Positions 61,101 through 64,000 of a stretch of DNA of 64,000 nt are shown piece after piece. Under the pieces are notes generated by a model. It made no database searches. It worked only from the letters and a program-made list of their open reading frames with translations, and was not told where the DNA came from. This DNA comes from Acanthococcus lagerstroemiae. Lineage: Eukaryota; Arthropoda; Insecta; Hemiptera; Eriococcidae. The stretch's first letter is position 1. Each line of letters opens with the position of its first letter. The stretch covers positions 31,492,001-31,556,000 of the forward strand of contig CM063106.1 of the NCBI GenBank assembly GCA_031841125.1, written 5' to 3'. Position numbers and translations under genes: made by a program.

Positions 61101-63833
61101 TAGCGCGCTGGTCTCGGAATCCGGAGGTCTCGGGTTCGAGCACACGTAGCGACTCGCTACATTTCGACCTAGGCCAGTTTTTCGGCAAGAAGTGAAGAGG
61201 GCTAAGTCAGCCCTAACAGCCTCCCCGACGTCTCTGAGGTAATGCTCGAAAGGGTTGATTCCAGGGCTCGGGTTGGAGCCAAAATTAGAAAAGTGGAGAA
61301 ATATTCTGATAATTCAATCAGTATAAATTTGTAAAAGTATTTTGCTTCATGTAAAACGAAGTATTTTTAAATTTCAATATTTCCTGAAGGTGGGGGAGCA
61401 AACCAATTAGTATTTGAGGGCTTGGTTTTCTACGGGGATTAGCGTTCGAGCACCCGTGGCAAGTGTTGGGTATTGAAAACGAGAACACGAATATTTGAGG
61501 TGAAAAACATTTTGATAAAAATCAGTTCGGATTTCACAAAGGAGTGAGTGAGTACGTGTGAGGCCTTGCTAGCTCTGAACATTCTGCTGCAGAAATGCCG
61601 AGATCAGCGTGTATGAATGATTTTATATGTTTTATTGATTACTAGAAAGCGTCGTCCGACATGATACCCTTATGAAAAAATTGTATCCTTACATTGTATG
61701 AACACTGAATGAATTGTTATACGACTAGGTCAGTGACCAAAGGTATGCATTTTTTACAGATATATTCTCGCAGATTTGTGACGGGAACGGTATCATGGTT
61801 ACGTGGAAGTTCAACGAATATTTGCAAGACGTATTGGCTCTTCCATCTGCCGTTTACGAATCGCCTTCTTTTCCATTCAGCAACCAACTTGCTAATGAAA
61901 TTTTTCCATCGGTAAACTTTTTTGTATTATAGTTTAATATCGACTTGAGCTAGAATATTCTAAGCACCTAAACACCTTTAACCACGAATTACTTTCACAT
62001 TGTAGAATTCTCGAATCAGTTTGAATGATTTCATTGACGTTATGATGACTGAACCGGGTCCGGCCTGTCTTGTTTGGTTTCCGTTATTACATCGGCTCGC
62101 CAGCGTAGAGAGTGGTGAGGAGATTATAAGCGTTATAGTGTTATCTATTATTTGAAGGCAGAATCGTAACAGAGGTATTGGTAGGGGCGGGAACCTCAGC
62201 TCCAAAATTCGTCAATTGACTATGGAGCTTCGTAGCCCAGTCATCATTCTGATTGTGGTACTCTCTTTCCTTGTCTTAGTTCCTTCCCGGAAATATGCTC
62301 CCTGCTTTGTGTCTGTCTGTCTGACTGACTAACTGTCTGAATGAACAAACAGACGGAATAGTTGGTTGAATAGTAATTTAGTTTTTTGATTGTTTGGTTA
62401 GTTGCCTGCCTATCTATTTGTTTCCCAGTCTGAAATCATGGAGTTCTTCTTTCTTTCAGTAGGTGCATAGTAGCCTTTATATGTAAAGAAATTTTGAAAT
62501 ATCCAGACGCTCATTCAGAGGAAGGGGAGACTGAAGCAAATGAAGTATCCATACGTATTTCAGGAGGTCTTAAGACTTAGTCCATCCTCGCCTCTGACCA
62601 TTGTTAATATTATTGATTAGTAAAATGTACAATTTACAGAGTTGTTTGTGTTCTTCTAGTGGTGCACCCAATTACATGTGACGTTTGCAAGCGAGAAAAT
62701 TTCACTGGATTTCGTTATCGGTGCCAGAAATGTCATAATTTTCAGTTGTGTCAGGATTGCTTCTGGAGAGGACGGGTAGCATCTGGTCACACGTTGGATC
62801 ACGAAGTCAAAGAGTACACTGCCTATGTCAGTTAATATTGCTGGAATTTCTGACTGAATTCGTCTTGGTTGTATCTCACAGTCTGATTAAATTATTGTTA
62901 TGTATTTAGAAATCTCCTAGCAAACAAATCGGCCATACGTTGAGAAAATCCTTTCGTTGCGTGCCTGATAAAGGAAAATCAAACATTCCACGTTTTCCAG
63001 AAGAGTTGGAAAAACCTATAAATTTATCGCATATTGTGTAAGTATACATTTATCTACACGATGGCGTATGAAAATGTCACTAAGGTTGAGATAAATTATG
63101 TTAGATGGCCGGTAGTCACTAGCGTCGTGCTTTAGATAAAAAAATTATAAATTGGTTCACTTTCAGTCCTCCGTCTCCGTTGCCTACTCATAATGGGTTT
63201 CCTGAACAAGGTGCTAATAGTATTCCTTATGATTACAATTCATTGGATAGCCGATCGACGATTAAGAGGTAGTGTTATACTTTCATGAGTATTAGGATTG
63301 TATGTCCATTTGTTCATCTTTCGACACTTTCGTATTTGTTACTATAAGGAAACTAGTTATCCACAGGATGAGTCAGAAAGATGTGTACAAATTTTCTTTC
63401 AAGTGCATGTGAATCCGTGAACAACTGTTCATCTTTCTGAATCTCCTTGTAGTAAGTTTGAAACGAAACAGCGGTGGTGAACTCCTTGAACATCGAAAAC
63501 CATTTTTAAATTTTCAATTTCAGTGGCGGGAAGTATTCATCGTTGATCAACGCAAATCAGATTGACGACGAACATAAGTTGATTGCTAGGTACGCAGCTC
63601 GATTAGCAGCGGAAGTTGCAGCAGTGGTAATTATAATTGATTTTCCTCCCGACTTTACTTTTTGATTCCGTTGTAACCTCGTGCTTAGTGTATCTAATTT
63701 TGCTTATTGGTCATTAGGGACGAACTACGTCAGAGGGTTCTCTCAGTTTGGATACATCAAGAGCACAAAGAGAATTGATTTTCCAGTTAGAAAATAAAAA
63801 CAGAGAAATAATGAAAGAGATCGCCCGGTTAAG
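58157..63833 (+). CDS. Dyb: dystrobrevin, N-terminal two-thirds (gene continues past the window)
   Basis: Cytoplasmic scaffold of the dystrophin-glycoprotein complex, binding dystrophin and syntrophins. Exons: 58157-58292, 58385-58598, 58952-59037, 61760-61911, 62006-62114, 62660-62826, 62910-63037, 63167-63268, 63524-63626, 63718-63833. Phases join cleanly to 437 codons. Starting from [12 protein letters not shown], residues about 1-230 match the paired EF-hand region ([30 protein letters not shown]). A ZZ zinc finger follows, with Cys 239, 242, 254, 257, 263, 266 and His 276, 280 ([19 protein letters not shown]). [14 protein letters not shown] and [15 protein letters not shown] then begin the coiled coil. 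Dystrophin itself is excluded by the short N-terminus with no actin-binding or spectrin repeats. The exon 6 donor GTCAGT is slightly atypical. The large intron 3 (59038-61759) carries transposons. The next exon may begin in the last 100 bases (a frame reading GEHENALK at 63975-63998), but its acceptor is unclear. Confidence 0.95.
59104..59164. mobile_element. 61-bp hAT-like micro-element in dystrobrevin intron 3
   Basis: Ends CAGGGGCGTAGCCACGG and TCTGGCTACGCCACTG. Exact 8-bp duplication AACCGTAC at 59096-59103 and 59165-59172. It is almost all inverted repeat. Confidence 0.92.
59440..60530 (-). pseudogene. RTE-like LINE endonuclease ORF, no reverse transcriptase
   Basis: Minus-strand exonuclease/endonuclease/phosphatase domain. 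[30 protein letters not shown], then after a frameshift near 60270 [29 protein letters not shown] and [10 protein letters not shown] (catalytic SDH). A linker follows and breaks off near 59480, before the reverse transcriptase. The second frame is open for 271 codons, so the copy is young. It lies antisense in dystrobrevin intron 3. Confidence 0.9.
60531..60725 (+). other. GC-rich segment abutting the endonuclease fragment
   Basis: Contains GGACAGAAAGAGCTGGAAGG and GGGTGGGTAGAGAAGGC. The minus-strand frame runs through it into the LINE, so it may be 5' sequence of that element. Not otherwise recognised. Confidence 0.3.
61075..61299 (+). mobile_element. tRNA-derived SINE in dystrobrevin intron 3
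   Basis: Head GGTCTGGTTGGCCGAGTGG, B box GGGTTCGAGCAC, body TTTCGACCTAGGCCAG, tail GGGCTCGGGTTGGAGCC. Flanks AATATTCAGATA and AATATTCTGATA match at 11 of 12. Confidence 0.92.
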
Positions 63834-64000
63834 GTAATCCTTGATTATTTGTATTCTCATCGCACGCAAACTTTTCTTCTGTTAATTTTAAATATATTCA
63901 AGTCACGGACGATGTATGAATGTCACATAGTCTTTAGGAGTCCTTCTTTATATTGTATTTGTATTCAAAAAGTTGGTGAACATGAAAACGCACTGAAAGA

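Overview
This is eukaryotic nuclear DNA, most likely from an insect. The genes are split by short introns with GT..AG borders, the DNA is AT-rich, and it is crowded with non-LTR retrotransposon debris, tRNA-derived SINEs and many small inverted-repeat DNA elements. I guess a hemipteran (for example a whitefly or relative) from the mix of RTE-like LINEs and the CAGGGTG-ended elements, but the window cannot prove this.

Only the right-hand 11 kb holds genes I can identify. On the minus strand, 57350 to 52778, is a complete 13-exon gene for the phosphoinositide phosphatase SAC1 (about 620 residues, ending in two membrane segments). On the plus strand, starting at 58157 and running off the window, is dystrobrevin (10 exons seen: EF-hand region, ZZ zinc finger, start of the coiled coil). 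The two genes stand head to head with about 0.8 kb between their start codons. They carry transposon fragments in their introns.

The other 52 kb is essentially a graveyard of mobile elements. From left to right: an RTE-like LINE (3.8-5.6 kb) split by an inverted-repeat DNA transposon; an RTE-like 3' end (7.9-8.6 kb); a tandem satellite of about 200-250 bp units (10.05-11.42 kb), some units carrying a CAGGGTG element, and one unit broken by about 1.07 kb of foreign-looking DNA that includes the C-terminus of a bacterial IS481-type transposase (11.49-11.73 kb); numerous CAGGGTG-ended elements with 5-bp target duplications (10.3-43.9 kb); a three-level nested element (22.98-24.30 kb); Harbinger-like 125-bp palindromes (28 and 29.5 kb); hAT-like miniature elements with 8-bp duplications (31.9, 36.3, 50.7, 59.1 kb); a jockey/CR1-like LINE split by a SINE with a 17-bp duplication (32.7-34.7 kb); another RTE fragment (35.0-35.7 kb); a LINE fragment with an RNase H domain (38.7-39.9 kb); and a long foldback structure (42.2-44.4 kb).

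GC-richer islands near 6.5-7.4 and 19.5-21.7 kb contain overlapping open frames on both strands. They may be promoters or first exons of genes outside the window, but I could not recognise a protein in them. No tRNA, rRNA or CRISPR array was found; the tRNA-like sequences are SINE heads.
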